DNA from: an uncultured Pseudomonadales bacterium
GTDB taxonomy: Bacteria > Pseudomonadota > Gammaproteobacteria > Pseudomonadales > Azotimanducaceae
Assembly: GCA_937921865.1 (NCBI GenBank)
Contig: CAKZWF010000008.1
Span: 62,001 to 126,000 of the forward strand
DNA: 64,000 nt
Reading direction: 5' to 3'
The notes beneath the pieces were generated by a model. It was given only the letters and a program-made list of their open reading frames with translations, ran no database searches and had not been told where the DNA came from. The translations under genes were made by a program, and so were the position numbers. The stretch's first letter is position 1. Every line of letters begins with the position of its first letter. Positions 27,027-37,924 of the stretch are shown one piece after another.

Positions 27027-28097
27027 ATGGCGAAGTATAACAACCAATCGGACCCTCTGGACGCTGCGGCGGCCGCGCCAAAACCCTTCGTGGTTCCGGA
27101 TCTGTGTAATGTGGCGGCAATTTCACTGGTGGTGCTTTTCGGCGAACTGCTGGTGCTGGTGCTGCTGTTTGCCGGTGGCCCGGTCACCTGGGTTCGACTG
27201 GCGCTGATGTCGCTGTTTGTGCAGTGGGTGGGTCTGTCCAGCGCGGGTGTTCTGTGCGCAACACGCAAAGTTCTGGCGGGCTTCGGCCTGGTAACGGGCG
27301 GCCTGCTGGCATTCGGTCTGGTGCTGCTGATCACCCTGATGGTTGGACTGTTTGCCGATCGCATGTTTGCCGGCCCCGGCAGCAGCATCGACTGGACGGT
27401 GATCTTTGGTCAGCAGGTAATCGCAGGAATTATCGCCGCGCTGACGCTGCGCTACTTCTACGTTCAACAGCAGCTGCGGGTTCAGGAGCAGTCAGAACTG
27501 CAGTCGCGCATTCAGGCTCTGCAGAGTCGGATTCGTCCCCATTTTCTATTCAACAGCATGAACATTATCGCCAGTCTGATTGCGGTGGATCCGGATACCG
27601 CGGAGGCGGTTGTGGAAGATCTGTCGGAACTGTTTCGCGCCAGCCTCAACGACGCCGGCAACCAGGTGCCGATGCGGGATGAATTGAGTCTGTGTGAACG
27701 GTATGTGCGAATCGAGGCACTGCGTCTGGGCGATCGTCTGGATATGGTCTGGCAGGTGGAAGAACTGCCGCGCCACGTGCAGATTCCTCTGCTGACGCTG
27801 CAGCCGCTGCTGGAAAACGCGATTTATCATGGCATACAGCCGTTGCCCGAAGGTGGCACAATTCGCCTTCGACTGTGGCTTGAAAAGGACAGCGTCAATG
27901 TCGAAATCACCAATCCGCTGCCGCCGGCTAATGCCCGCTATCAGAGCCAGGGTAATCGGATGGCGTTGAATAACATCCGCAGCCGGTTGAGTGTGCTCTA
28001 TGGCGCCAAGGCGGAATTGACCACCAGCGCGGGTGAAACCACCTACGCCACTACGCTGCGCTATCCGCTTAGCGCCGCAGATGAGGAAACAAGCTGA
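27027..28097 (+). CDS. algZ: LytS/AlgZ-type sensor histidine kinase
   Basis: 356 aa from the ATG at 27027 (two in-frame GTG codons precede it). Four membrane helices lie in residues ~30-140. A His_kinase domain follows with the phospho-acceptor in [12 protein letters not shown], then an HATPase with [16 protein letters not shown] and NIRSRL. This is the unorthodox AlgZ/FimS/LytS class. Gene order argH | algZ-algR-hemC matches Pseudomonas, where the pair controls alginate, twitching motility and virulence. The regulon here is unknown. Its stop overlaps algR by 1 nt. Confidence 0.92.
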   Translation: MAKYNNQSDPLDAAAAAPKPFVVPDLCNVAAISLVVLFGELLVLVLLFAGGPVTWVRLALMSLFVQWVGLSSAGVLCATRKVLAGFGLVTGGLLAFGLVLLITLMVGLFADRMFAGPGSSIDWTVIFGQQVIAGIIAALTLRYFYVQQQLRVQEQSELQSRIQALQSRIRPHFLFNSMNIIASLIAVDPDTAEAVVEDLSELFRASLNDAGNQVPMRDELSLCERYVRIEALRLGDRLDMVWQVEELPRHVQIPLLTLQPLLENAIYHGIQPLPEGGTIRLRLWLEKDSVNVEITNPLPPANARYQSQGNRMALNNIRSRLSVLYGAKAELTTSAGETTYATTLRYPLSAADEETS

Positions 28098-28825
28098 TGA
28101 AGGTGCTCATCGTAGATGATGAACAGCTGGCCAGGGACAGGCTGGCGCGAATGATCGCTGGGTACGATGACTACGAGGTGATTGGTGAAGCGGCCAACGG
28201 GATAGAGGCGGTCAAGCAGGCGGCGACGCTGCAGCCGGAGGTAGTGCTGCTGGACATCAGAATGCCGGGGATGGATGGTCTCGAGACTGCCCGCCATTTT
28301 GGCGACCTCGACGAGCCACCGGCAGTGATTTTCTGCACTGCCTATGAAGAACACGCGGTGGAGGCTTTCAACCTTCAGGCGGTTGGCTATCTGCTCAAGC
28401 CGGTTCGCAAAGACAATCTGGAAGCGGCGCTGGGTAATGCCCAACGGATTAACAAAGCTCAGCTGGCGGCCCTGTCCAGCGAGCAGCCGCCGAGACGTTC
28501 CCACATATCCGCCCGGACCCGCCGCGGCATGGAGCTGATTCCTGTTGACGACGTGCGCTATTTCCAGGCTGATCAGAAATATGTCACGGTGCGCCATGCT
28601 GCAGGAGAAGTCATCGTTGATGAAACTCTGCGGGATCTGGAAGAAGAATTTGCTGATCATTTTGTCCGCGTCCATCGTAACGCGCTGGTTGCCGCCCACT
28701 ATGTCATTGGCCTGGATCGGCTCGGCAACGGTCACTATCAGATCCGCTTGCGGGATGTCGATGAAGCTCTGGACGTGAGCCGAAGACACGTAGCCGCGGT
28801 GCGCAAATTCATTAAAAAGCTCTAG
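28097..28825 (+). CDS. algR: LytTR response regulator AlgR
   Basis: 242 aa. The receiver domain (residues 1-120) has an acidic pocket VDDEQ, the phospho-acceptor Asp in VVLLDIRMPGMDG and the Lys in YLLKPVRKDNLE. A LytTR DNA-binding domain (residues ~135-240) follows, with QADQKYVTVRH and FVRVHRNALVAAHYV. It is partner of the upstream AlgZ. It lies 14 nt before hemC, so haem genes may be read through from the two-component promoter. Confidence 0.94.
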   Translation: MKVLIVDDEQLARDRLARMIAGYDDYEVIGEAANGIEAVKQAATLQPEVVLLDIRMPGMDGLETARHFGDLDEPPAVIFCTAYEEHAVEAFNLQAVGYLLKPVRKDNLEAALGNAQRINKAQLAALSSEQPPRRSHISARTRRGMELIPVDDVRYFQADQKYVTVRHAAGEVIVDETLRDLEEEFADHFVRVHRNALVAAHYVIGLDRLGNGHYQIRLRDVDEALDVSRRHVAAVRKFIKKL

Positions 28826-28839
28826 ATCGCCGGACCCCC

Positions 28840-29763
28840 ATGACTCGACAACAGATCACGATCGCTACCCGCCAGAGCAAACTGGCGTTATGGCAGGCTA
28901 ACTTCATCAAAGCAGAACTCGAAGCCGCCCACCCGGGGCTCTCCGTCGAACTCCTCGGTATGACCACTGATGGTGATCGCTGGCTGTCATCACCTCTGTC
29001 TGAAGTGGGTGGCAAAGGCCTGTTCATCAAAGCGCTTGAAGACGCATTGCAGGATGGGCGTGCGGATCTGGCCGTTCACTCAATGAAGGATGTGCCTGCG
29101 GAACTGCCTGATGGTTTTGCGCTGCCGGTGATCGGCTATCGTGAAGATGTCAGGGATGCGCTGGTCAGTGCGTCAGCAAAGTCTCTCGACGATCTGCCGG
29201 CAGGTGCGTTGATCGGCTCTTCCAGCCTGCGCCGCCAGTCGATGCTGCTGCAGCAGCGTGGCGATCTGCGCGTGGCACCCGTGCGCGGCAATGTCGACAC
29301 CCGTCTGGCAAAGCTGGATTCGGGTGAATACGACGCGATCATCCTGGCAGCGGCAGGACTGAACCGGCTCGGACTATCGGCACGGATAACGGAACTTCTG
29401 CCCGTGGAGCGGCTTCTGCCCGCGGCCGGCCAAGGTGCGCTGGGCATTGAGTGCCGAGCTGATGATGCGGAGGTTGTTGCCCTGCTGCAGCCGCTGAACG
29501 ACGCAATAGCTAACACCTGTGTCAGTGCGGAACGGCTGGTCAGCGCCGGTCTGGGTGCAGATTGCTCCGCACCTCTGGGCTGCCATGCGGTGCTGGTGGA
29601 CGGCGAACTGCAGCTGGAAGCCTGGTTACTGCGTGAAGATGGCAGCGCGCAGATCTCTGCACAAGCCGGCGGGAAGTCGGCGGAGCTGGTCAGTGCGGAA
29701 GTTGTTGCGAGCCTGCTCGGAGCGGGTGCGGCTGACTGGCTGGCTGCCAGAAGCGGATCCTAG
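28840..29763 (+). CDS. hemC: Hydroxymethylbilane synthase
   Basis: 307 aa. It polymerises four porphobilinogens. Motifs are ATRQSKLALWQA, GGKGLFIKALEDALQDGRAD, HSMKDVPAELP, GSSSLRRQSMLLQQRGDL and the dipyrromethane-cofactor Cys in GADCSAPLG (rather than the second Cys in GCHAV). It is followed 9 nt later by hemD. Confidence 0.97.
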   Translation: MTRQQITIATRQSKLALWQANFIKAELEAAHPGLSVELLGMTTDGDRWLSSPLSEVGGKGLFIKALEDALQDGRADLAVHSMKDVPAELPDGFALPVIGYREDVRDALVSASAKSLDDLPAGALIGSSSLRRQSMLLQQRGDLRVAPVRGNVDTRLAKLDSGEYDAIILAAAGLNRLGLSARITELLPVERLLPAAGQGALGIECRADDAEVVALLQPLNDAIANTCVSAERLVSAGLGADCSAPLGCHAVLVDGELQLEAWLLREDGSAQISAQAGGKSAELVSAEVVASLLGAGAADWLAARSGS

Positions 29764-29772
29764 GCACCCTGA

Positions 29773-30462
29773 GTGGCCACCAGGCTCTGGCTTACCCGTA
29801 CCCAACCCGGGGCTGATCGTCAGGCCCGGGATCTCCGGTCCGCGGGTTATCAGGTGCTGGCAGCACCGGTGCTGGAGGTGGCAACCATTGCCGCTGCAGC
29901 ACCCGCGCACGCGCCGGATATTGTGATTTTCCTGTCTGAACATGCGGTGAATTGCGCGGCTGACCTGACGTTCTGTGACGGTGCGGTGGTACTTGCGATC
30001 GGGGCCAGAACTCAGCAGGTGCTGCAGTCCTTCGGTATCGACGCCAGGGTTCCTGCCGAGGAGCGTAGCGAAGGACTGCTGCAGATGCCGGAGCTGGCGC
30101 AGCTGCAGGGTCTGCAGGTGCTGGTGGTTGCCGGTCAGGATGGTCGTGGTGTGCTTGAGGCTGAACTGGCAGCGCGCGGTGCGCAGGTCTCCAGTTACCG
30201 TTGCTACCGACGGGTGGCCGTGGCGGATCCTGCTGTTGAGGTGGCGGATGTGGATGGCATTGTGGTCGCCAGCGGTGATGGTCTGCAGGCGGTGGCCCGA
30301 TTCTGGCTGAAGGCCGGCGGCAGCGTGAACATTCCGCTGCTGGTGCCCTCGGCGCGGGTGGCCGAGCTCGCCCGGCAGCAGGGATTCACCCGGGTGCTTG
30401 AATGTGCGGGAGCCGATTCCCGTGCAATACTGTCAATGTTGCAACAGATAGCGGAAACGTAA
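29773..30462 (+). CDS. hemD: Uroporphyrinogen-III synthase
   Basis: 229 aa from a GTG. It has the two-lobed HemD fold: WLTRTQPGADRQARDLRSAG at the N-terminus, FLSEHAVNCA, the inter-lobe QVLVVAGQDGRGVLEAEL and SYRCYRR, and a C-terminal DGIVVASGDGLQAV. HemD sequences diverge strongly, so position between hemC and hemX is the main support. It closes hydroxymethylbilane to uroporphyrinogen III. Confidence 0.92.
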   Translation: MATRLWLTRTQPGADRQARDLRSAGYQVLAAPVLEVATIAAAAPAHAPDIVIFLSEHAVNCAADLTFCDGAVVLAIGARTQQVLQSFGIDARVPAEERSEGLLQMPELAQLQGLQVLVVAGQDGRGVLEAELAARGAQVSSYRCYRRVAVADPAVEVADVDGIVVASGDGLQAVARFWLKAGGSVNIPLLVPSARVAELARQQGFTRVLECAGADSRAILSMLQQIAET

Positions 30463-30465
30463 CTC

Positions 30466-31584
30466 GTGGCGGATCCCACTGACTCGAACAAACCCGGCAA
30501 TGAAGTAGAGGCGGCGGAGGTATCTGACGACGCCCTGTTTGAATCCCGTTCGGATGATCCCGGGCCTGCCGATACGTCTGTTGAGCCCGACTCCGTGCCG
30601 GTGAAAGCGAAAAAACCCGGCAGATTCCTGGCTTTCTTGGCACTGTTGGTGGCTTTAGCCAGCCTGGGTTTGTCCGGCTATCTGTATTATCTGCTGCAGA
30701 TCCAGAATCCGCTGGAGCCAGTCAGCAGCCGGCTGGACAGCATGGAAAGCGAAGCCCGTCGGATGACCTCGACCCTGGCTGAGCTGAAAACTTCTCAGGC
30801 AGACGAACTGGCGGCGTTCAGCCGGCGGCAACGGATCGAGCTGGAAGCAGAGCGAACGGAACTGCTGGAGTCGCTTAATCAGCTGGCGAATCAGGCGCCC
30901 CCGTCGAGTCGGGAGTGGAAGGTGGCCGAGGTGGCCTATCTGCTGCGAATTGCCAACCACAGGCTGCTCATGGAGCGTGATGTTGATGGTGCTCTGGAGC
31001 TGCTGACCGCGGCAGATGAGATTCTGGTTGAACTTGATGACTTTGCCTTCTATCAGGTACGTGCGCGACTCGCAGAAGAGACGCGGACCCTGCAGTCTGT
31101 CGAAGCCAACGACCTGCCTGGGATCTATCTTGAACTCGAAGCGCTGAAACGACAGCTGCGCCAGCTGCCTGTGAAGCTGCCGCAATACCTGCAGTCTCGG
31201 AGCGAAGCGCCGACACCGGCGACGGACGATGACTCGGGGTTCTGGGCGTCGTTGCGGCGTGAGGTCTCGAGTAAATTCCGGATTCGCCACTTTGAAGGTG
31301 ACATCAAGCCGTTGCTCTCTGCGGAAGAGGCAGTCTATCTGGAACTCAATCTTCGGCTGATGCTGGAGCGGGCTCAGTTGGCTGCGCTACGCCGCGAACA
31401 GCTGGTGTTCAGTGAGAGCCTGGAGACCGCAGCATCGTGGTTGCTGGAATACCTCGATGACAGTGATGCAGCGGTGACAGACAGTGCCGAAGAACTCCGG
31501 CGCATTGCGGCGATTCAGCTGGACCTTGATCTGCCGGACATATCGGCTTCACTGACGGCGCTCGAGGCAGTGCGACGGCAATGA
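30466..31584 (+). CDS. hemX: HemX family membrane protein
   Basis: 372 aa from a GTG, 3 nt after hemD. An acidic cytoplasmic N-terminus (residues 1-50) is followed by one transmembrane helix (FLALLVALASLGLSGYLYYL) and a long periplasmic coiled-coil/helical domain, the HemX layout. It is often mis-annotated as a uroporphyrinogen methyltransferase, but no SAM-binding motif is seen. Its role in tetrapyrrole synthesis is unclear; a scaffold with HemY is possible. It overlaps hemY by 4 nt. Confidence 0.9.
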   Translation: MADPTDSNKPGNEVEAAEVSDDALFESRSDDPGPADTSVEPDSVPVKAKKPGRFLAFLALLVALASLGLSGYLYYLLQIQNPLEPVSSRLDSMESEARRMTSTLAELKTSQADELAAFSRRQRIELEAERTELLESLNQLANQAPPSSREWKVAEVAYLLRIANHRLLMERDVDGALELLTAADEILVELDDFAFYQVRARLAEETRTLQSVEANDLPGIYLELEALKRQLRQLPVKLPQYLQSRSEAPTPATDDDSGFWASLRREVSSKFRIRHFEGDIKPLLSAEEAVYLELNLRLMLERAQLAALRREQLVFSESLETAASWLLEYLDDSDAAVTDSAEELRRIAAIQLDLDLPDISASLTALEAVRRQ

Positions 31585-32768
31585 TGAAATCGGGATTGCT
31601 GCTCATTGGTATTGCCCTGTTGCTGGGAGGGCTGGTGGGAACCCTGGTGGTCCGTGATCCGGGTTATGTCCTTATTGCTTATGCCGACAGCGCGCTGGAA
31701 ACCAGCCTGTGGTTCGCGCTGGTGACGCTGGTTGTTGGCTACTTTGTGCTGCGCCTGATCGTTGCGCTGTTTTCGCGGACCGCGAAATCGGGCGGCAAGC
31801 TGGGTCGCTGGTTCCAGCGGCGTAAAGATCACAATTCCCGCAATCAGACCGTCCAGGGCATGTTGCTGCTTGCTCAGGGCGACTGGACCCAGGCCCGCAA
31901 GCTGCTGACCAGCTCGGCGAGCCACGTTGAAACACCGCTGATCAACTACCTTGCTGCAGCCCGGGCCGCTCATGAACTGGGCGATCTGGACGGCCGCGAC
32001 AGCCTGCTGCGCGAAGCGCGTGAATCAACGCCGGGGGCAGGGTTTGCGGTAGATCTTACCCAGGCTGAACTGCAGCAGAGTGCGTCACAGTGGGAGCAGT
32101 GTCTGGCGACCTTGCTGCGGCTGCGTGACGAATCCCCGCGACATGCGCTGGTGCTGAAGATGCTGGTCGATTGTTATCAGCATCTGCGCGACTATCCGGC
32201 GCTGCTGGAGCTGCTTCCCGATGCGAAGAAGGCCAGGGTCTACTCTGATGCAGACTTTCAGGCACTCGTGCTGGATGGTTGGAGTGGACGTATCTCTGCC
32301 GCAGGTGAGTCTGTTGAACAGGTGTTCTCGTTGCTGCCCAAAGACCTGAAACACCAGCCTCGGCTTGTCGCCTGTTACGCGTCGGCGCTGCAGCAGCTTG
32401 GTCAGGGCGCGGTTGCGCTGCCTGAGATCAAAAGCGCGTTGCGACAGGGCTGGGATTCGTCCCTGGTGCGCTGGTACGGAGAACTGCAGGGCGATCAGCC
32501 TGCCGAGCAGCTGCTTGCTGCCGAGGGCTGGCTGAAGGAGCGACCTAATGATGCGATTCTGCTGTTGACGCTTGGCCGGATATCGCTGATGAACCAGGAG
32601 TGGGCCAAAGCCCGCGAGTATCTGGAAGCAAGCCTGCGCCAGGAACGTACGCCCGAGGTCTATGCGGAGTTGGGCAGGTTGTGCACTGCTATGGGTGATC
32701 TGGAGCGAGGTAGTGAATATCTGCAGCGCTCACTCGAACCTCTGCCGGAGCTGCCGCTACCTGGTTGA
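31581..32768 (+). CDS. hemY: HemY TPR membrane protein
   Basis: 395 aa. It has two N-terminal membrane helices (LLLIGIALLLGGLVGTLVV and LWFALVTLVVGYFVLRLIVA), the conserved RDPGYVLIAY between them, then tetratricopeptide repeats to the C-terminus. This is the gammaproteobacterial HemY, unrelated to protoporphyrinogen oxidase HemY. It is the last gene of the algZR-hemCDXY run and ends 3 bp before a convergent isomerase gene. Confidence 0.92.
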   Translation: MMKSGLLLIGIALLLGGLVGTLVVRDPGYVLIAYADSALETSLWFALVTLVVGYFVLRLIVALFSRTAKSGGKLGRWFQRRKDHNSRNQTVQGMLLLAQGDWTQARKLLTSSASHVETPLINYLAAARAAHELGDLDGRDSLLREARESTPGAGFAVDLTQAELQQSASQWEQCLATLLRLRDESPRHALVLKMLVDCYQHLRDYPALLELLPDAKKARVYSDADFQALVLDGWSGRISAAGESVEQVFSLLPKDLKHQPRLVACYASALQQLGQGAVALPEIKSALRQGWDSSLVRWYGELQGDQPAEQLLAAEGWLKERPNDAILLLTLGRISLMNQEWAKAREYLEASLRQERTPEVYAELGRLCTAMGDLERGSEYLQRSLEPLPELPLPG

Positions 32769-32771
32769 CGG

Positions 32772-33368
32772 TCAACTGCGTCCGGCAAGCTGGTCTTCGA
32801 CAAACTCCATACGATCTTTGCCCCAATACAGCTGGTCGCCAATCATGATGGAAGGGGCACCGAACACACCTTGCGCCCGAGCGCGCTCGGTAGAGTCAAT
32901 CAGCGCCTGGCGGACCGGTTCGCTTTCACTGGCCTGCTCAAATTCATCCGCGTCCACACCCAGGCTGACGGCAATACGTCGCAGTTCCGGATATTCGCCA
33001 ATGGCGCCGTTGTCCTTTTCCCAGTATTCCGCAAATATCGCGTTGATGAATGGCAATTCCAGATCCCACTGACGCATCGCCAGCGCGCCCCGCAGCGCAC
33101 GGGCGGTTTTGATCGGAAAGTTTGTCGGGCGTTGGAACGGCAGGTCATACTTCTTTGCCCAGCGCATCAGATCATCCAGGCGATTGTTCAGTTTGTCCCT
33201 CGGCTCTTTCATCAACTCGTAGTTATTGGATCTGAAAACGTAGCCGAGGTTGAACGGGTGCCAGCGGACGGTTGCCTGATAGGTTTCGGCAATCGGCAAA
33301 ATCAGCTTGAGCGCAAAATAGGTATTGGTACTGCCCAGATCCCAGTAGAAGTCGATGTGTTTACTCAT
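32772..33368 (-). CDS. DsbA-fold isomerase, 2-hydroxychromene-2-carboxylate isomerase family
   Basis: 198 aa from the ATG at 33368 (MSKHIDFYWDLGSTNTYFA). It has a thioredoxin-like DsbA/kappa-GST fold without a CxxC. The C-terminal GVFGAPSIMIGDQLYWGKDR is the family signature and includes the cis-Pro loop. Characterised members use glutathione to isomerise chromene carboxylates in aromatic degradation; no such pathway is nearby, so the physiological substrate is unknown. It is separated by 71 bp from the reductase gene upstream. Confidence 0.85.
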   Translation of the reverse strand: MSKHIDFYWDLGSTNTYFALKLILPIAETYQATVRWHPFNLGYVFRSNNYELMKEPRDKLNNRLDDLMRWAKKYDLPFQRPTNFPIKTARALRGALAMRQWDLELPFINAIFAEYWEKDNGAIGEYPELRRIAVSLGVDADEFEQASESEPVRQALIDSTERARAQGVFGAPSIMIGDQLYWGKDRMEFVEDQLAGRS

Positions 33369-33439
33369 GCGGGTAACCAGTTCGATGAACACTCAGGCTA
33401 CAGTCCCGCAGCTGCACGGCGGCGTCAACCATCTGGATA

Positions 33440-34102
33440 TCAGGCAGGGCGTGGGGCATATGCGAACACGTCAGATTCCAACGCTGCAGCGGCTATTCCG
33501 GCTTGAGCGAGGCTGTCTGCTGCCGCATAAACGAATGGCGGACTGCCACAGAGGATAATTCTGCGATCAGCATGGTCTTGCGCGTTTTCCACCAGCCAGC
33601 GCATTCCCAGATTCGCTGGCGTTCGGATGGCGTCTGCGCGGTACACGCTCTCAAGCCAGTCCGCGCCAAGCCTTTCCAGTGTCTGCCGAAAGTAGAAGCC
33701 CTGATCTGTGTCAGCGCAGGCGAGCAGCGTAACCGGGCGATGTATTCCGCGCTGCTGAGCATCTTTGATGATCGCCAACGCCTGGGACGCACCTGTGCCG
33801 CCGCAGATCAGCAGCAGCGGCCGGGTATCCACGGCATCAACAAATACATCACCGCCAGGACCGCGAATGGTCAGCGTCTTTTGGCTGGCCAGCAGCGTGT
33901 CGAGCAGCGCTGCGCCGGGCGCGCCGGGCATGGATTGGTAATGCAGATGCAGTTCCGGAAGCTCCAGCGGTGAGCTGGCGATGGACAGCGGCACTGCCGT
34001 GCCATCCGGATCGATGATCTCCAGATACTGACCCGGGTGGAAGTTGAACGGGTTTTCGGTGGGTAGCTGCGATTGCGTCAGGCGCAGCACAATCTGCTGC
34101 AC
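33440..34102 (-). CDS. Ferredoxin-reductase-like FAD/NAD(P)H oxidoreductase (Fre/LuxG type)
   Basis: 220 aa from a GTG. The FAD-binding domain has FHPGQYLEI and PLSIASSP; the NAD-binding domain has LLICGGTGASQALAII and ILCGSPPFVYA. It resembles flavin reductase Fre and CDP-6-deoxyglucoseen reductases but has no iron-sulfur domain. The homology appears to extend upstream of the GTG (ADIVSVTGRPVQQIVLRL), but the frame reaches a TAA at 34145 with no ATG, GTG or TTG in between. The true start is therefore unclear. It lies downstream of rho. Confidence 0.8.
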   Translation of the reverse strand: MQQIVLRLTQSQLPTENPFNFHPGQYLEIIDPDGTAVPLSIASSPLELPELHLHYQSMPGAPGAALLDTLLASQKTLTIRGPGGDVFVDAVDTRPLLLICGGTGASQALAIIKDAQQRGIHRPVTLLACADTDQGFYFRQTLERLGADWLESVYRADAIRTPANLGMRWLVENAQDHADRRIILCGSPPFVYAAADSLAQAGIAAAALESDVFAYAPRPA

Positions 34103-34194
34103 CGGTCGACCGGTTACTGAAACGATGTCTGCTGAGAAATCGATTTAGCGATACTTCTTCAACGGTAGCTCGTTGTCAGTTGCTTTGAACAGGC

Positions 34195-35460
<1,266 letters not shown>

Positions 35461-35665
35461 GATTGGATGAACATCCGGTAGTGATGATGATGAAGCGTGG
35501 GAGTGATTTGACGCAATTCGTCGGCTCGAGCGATCGGGGCACAATGGCCGCGATTTATTCGAATTCTCTTGATCCCAACAAGCTGATCGGAATATCTGAT
35601 CTATTGGTCAGTCGGGAGAGTCGAGCCAGGAAGTACTTAAGCGGTCCTCAATGACCGCAAGACTC
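35461..35665 (-). promoter_or_regulatory. Long rho leader, probable autogenous attenuation region
   Basis: About 205 nt of untranslated leader on the minus strand between the predicted start (~35665) and the rho ATG. It begins with a 6-bp hairpin (GCGGTC/GACCGC, 35641-35658) followed by a C-rich, G-poor stretch with repeated YC dinucleotides, as expected for a Rho-loading site. The function is inferred from the known autoregulation of E. coli rho. Confidence 0.45.
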
Positions 35666-35671
35666 TCTCTT

Positions 35672-35699
35672 AGTGTAGTGTTTTCGAACCCTGCGTCAA
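35672..35699 (-). promoter_or_regulatory. rho: Sigma-70 promoter of rho
   Basis: On the minus strand, TTGACG (35699-35694) and TACACT (35677-35672) are separated by 16 bp. The -35 matches the consensus at five of six positions and the -10 at four of six. The -35 abuts an inverted repeat (35700-35725). Confidence 0.6.
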
Positions 35700-35725
35700 G
35701 GTGTGAACGAAAGCGCGTTCACACC
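35700..35725. repeat. Inverted repeat abutting the rho promoter
   Basis: Perfect 10-bp arms GGTGTGAACG (35700-35709) and CGTTCACACC (35716-35725) with a 6-nt loop. It lies between trxA and the rho -35. With no U-tract on the minus strand it is a poor intrinsic terminator for trxA; a role as an operator or mRNA 3'-end stabiliser is possible. Confidence 0.5.
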
Positions 35726-35794
35726 TTCTGTTTTAAGTGGTCTTTCCGGATCGGTCCAGTTCGATGCCCGCAGCGCGCGTTCCAGGCAGCAGAC

Positions 35795-36121
35795 TCAGAT
35801 GTTGCTGTCTAAAAACGCAGCCAGCTGCGACTTGGAAAGTGCACCCACTTTGGTCGCTTCGACTTCGCCGCCTTTGAACAGCATCAGGGTCGGAATACCG
35901 CGAATGCCATATTTAGGGGGCGTTTCCTGATTTGCGTCGATATCCAGTTTGACGATTTTCAGCCGATCGCCATATTCGTCAGCGATTTCGTTCAGGATAG
36001 GCGCAATCATTTTGCAAGGTCCACACCACTCCGCCCAGTAGTCCACAAGGACCGGCTTGTCGGATTTCAGTACGTCTGTGTCCCACTCGGTATCAGACGT
36101 ATGGACAATGTTTTCGCTCAT
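35795..36121 (-). CDS. trxA: Thioredoxin
   Basis: 108 aa from the ATG at 36121, preceded by GGAGG. The frame continues upstream, but the N-terminus [20 protein letters not shown] fits thioredoxin exactly. The redox-active site is [13 protein letters not shown] and the cis-Pro loop is [15 protein letters not shown]. It is a cytoplasmic disulfide reductant. It stands upstream of rho, as in Pseudomonas and E. coli. Confidence 0.97.
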   Translation of the reverse strand: MSENIVHTSDTEWDTDVLKSDKPVLVDYWAEWCGPCKMIAPILNEIADEYGDRLKIVKLDIDANQETPPKYGIRGIPTLMLFKGGEVEATKVGALSKSQLAAFLDSNI

Positions 36122-36286
36122 GAAAGGAGCCTCCAATTCGGTTAAGCCGGCAGTGTACCACGAGTGTTTGCGGGGGCAGTTATAGGGATTTTGTCTCAGG
36201 ATATGCCCCGTCTCGGGGTGGGGTTTGGCCAGGTTGGTTGCGTAAATTCTACTAGTTCGGCCGAGAGAGGCGGCTGAGTTAGCGCC

Positions 36287-36433
36287 GTGTGGTTCGGGGG
36301 TGGGAAGGATTTTCTTCACCTCGCGCAGCCGCTCCGCGGTGCCCTCGAGCGCGAAACTTGCCCCTTCGGGTCAATTTCGCTTACTCGGCTGCGCTTCACG
36401 GTTGTGAAAATGCTTCCCACCCCCGAACCACAC
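36287..36433 (-). repeat. Hairpin repeat element, copy A (core on the minus strand)
   Basis: A 147-bp element bounded by perfect 21-bp inverted arms (36287-36307 and 36413-36433). Read on the minus strand, its interior is homologous to copy B, including the identical 17-nt AGGGCACCGCGGAGCGG (36329-36345 on plus) and an inner stem GCGCAGCCG/CGGCTGCGC. Its arm sequence differs from that of copy B while pairing is kept. It contains no gene. See findings. Confidence 0.85.
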
Positions 36434-36512
36434 TGGATCCTCCAGGGTTCAACGTCTCTGAATCATCAGTTACCGAGGAAAACTCCACTCTGCCAGCCTG
36501 GATTACCCGCGA

Positions 36513-36659
36513 GATCGGGTGGGGTCGGGCAAGGTTTGTGAAGCCGTGAAGCGAAACCGAAGGCGTCCGAGTTGATCCCGCAGGGAGCAAATCGGCAACG
36601 CAGGGCACCGCGGAGCGGTTGAGCGAGGCGCAACAAACCTTGCCCGGCTCCGCCCGATC
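36513..36659 (+). repeat. Hairpin repeat element, copy B
   Basis: A 147-bp element with 27-nt arms (36513-36539 and 36633-36659). Twenty-four positions are Watson-Crick; the other three (36520/36652, 36523/36649, 36525/36647) are G-U pairs in plus-strand RNA, but A-C mismatches on the other strand. The core 17-mer is at 36602-36618 and the inner stem is AACCG (36555-36559) / CGGTT (36616-36620). It is opposite in orientation to copy A, 79 bp away. No gene is seen in the 635 bp between trxA and hemB. Confidence 0.85.
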
Positions 36660-36757
36660 CTGACAATGCCCGCTTCTGAGGCGACTGAATTATCAGGAAA
36701 CTGGCCACATCCCATCTGCCGCCATCGGAACACGCAGTCAATTCAACTCTGGAACTG

Positions 36758-37813
<1,056 letters not shown>

Positions 37814-37924
37814 TTAGCGGAGTCTTGAATTTATCTGATAGCAGGTGAATAGATGATAGACAAGCGCGCACGCGGGCAACACCATCGTCAGACTTGAATA
37901 TAACCTGACGGCTGTGGAGGCCTG

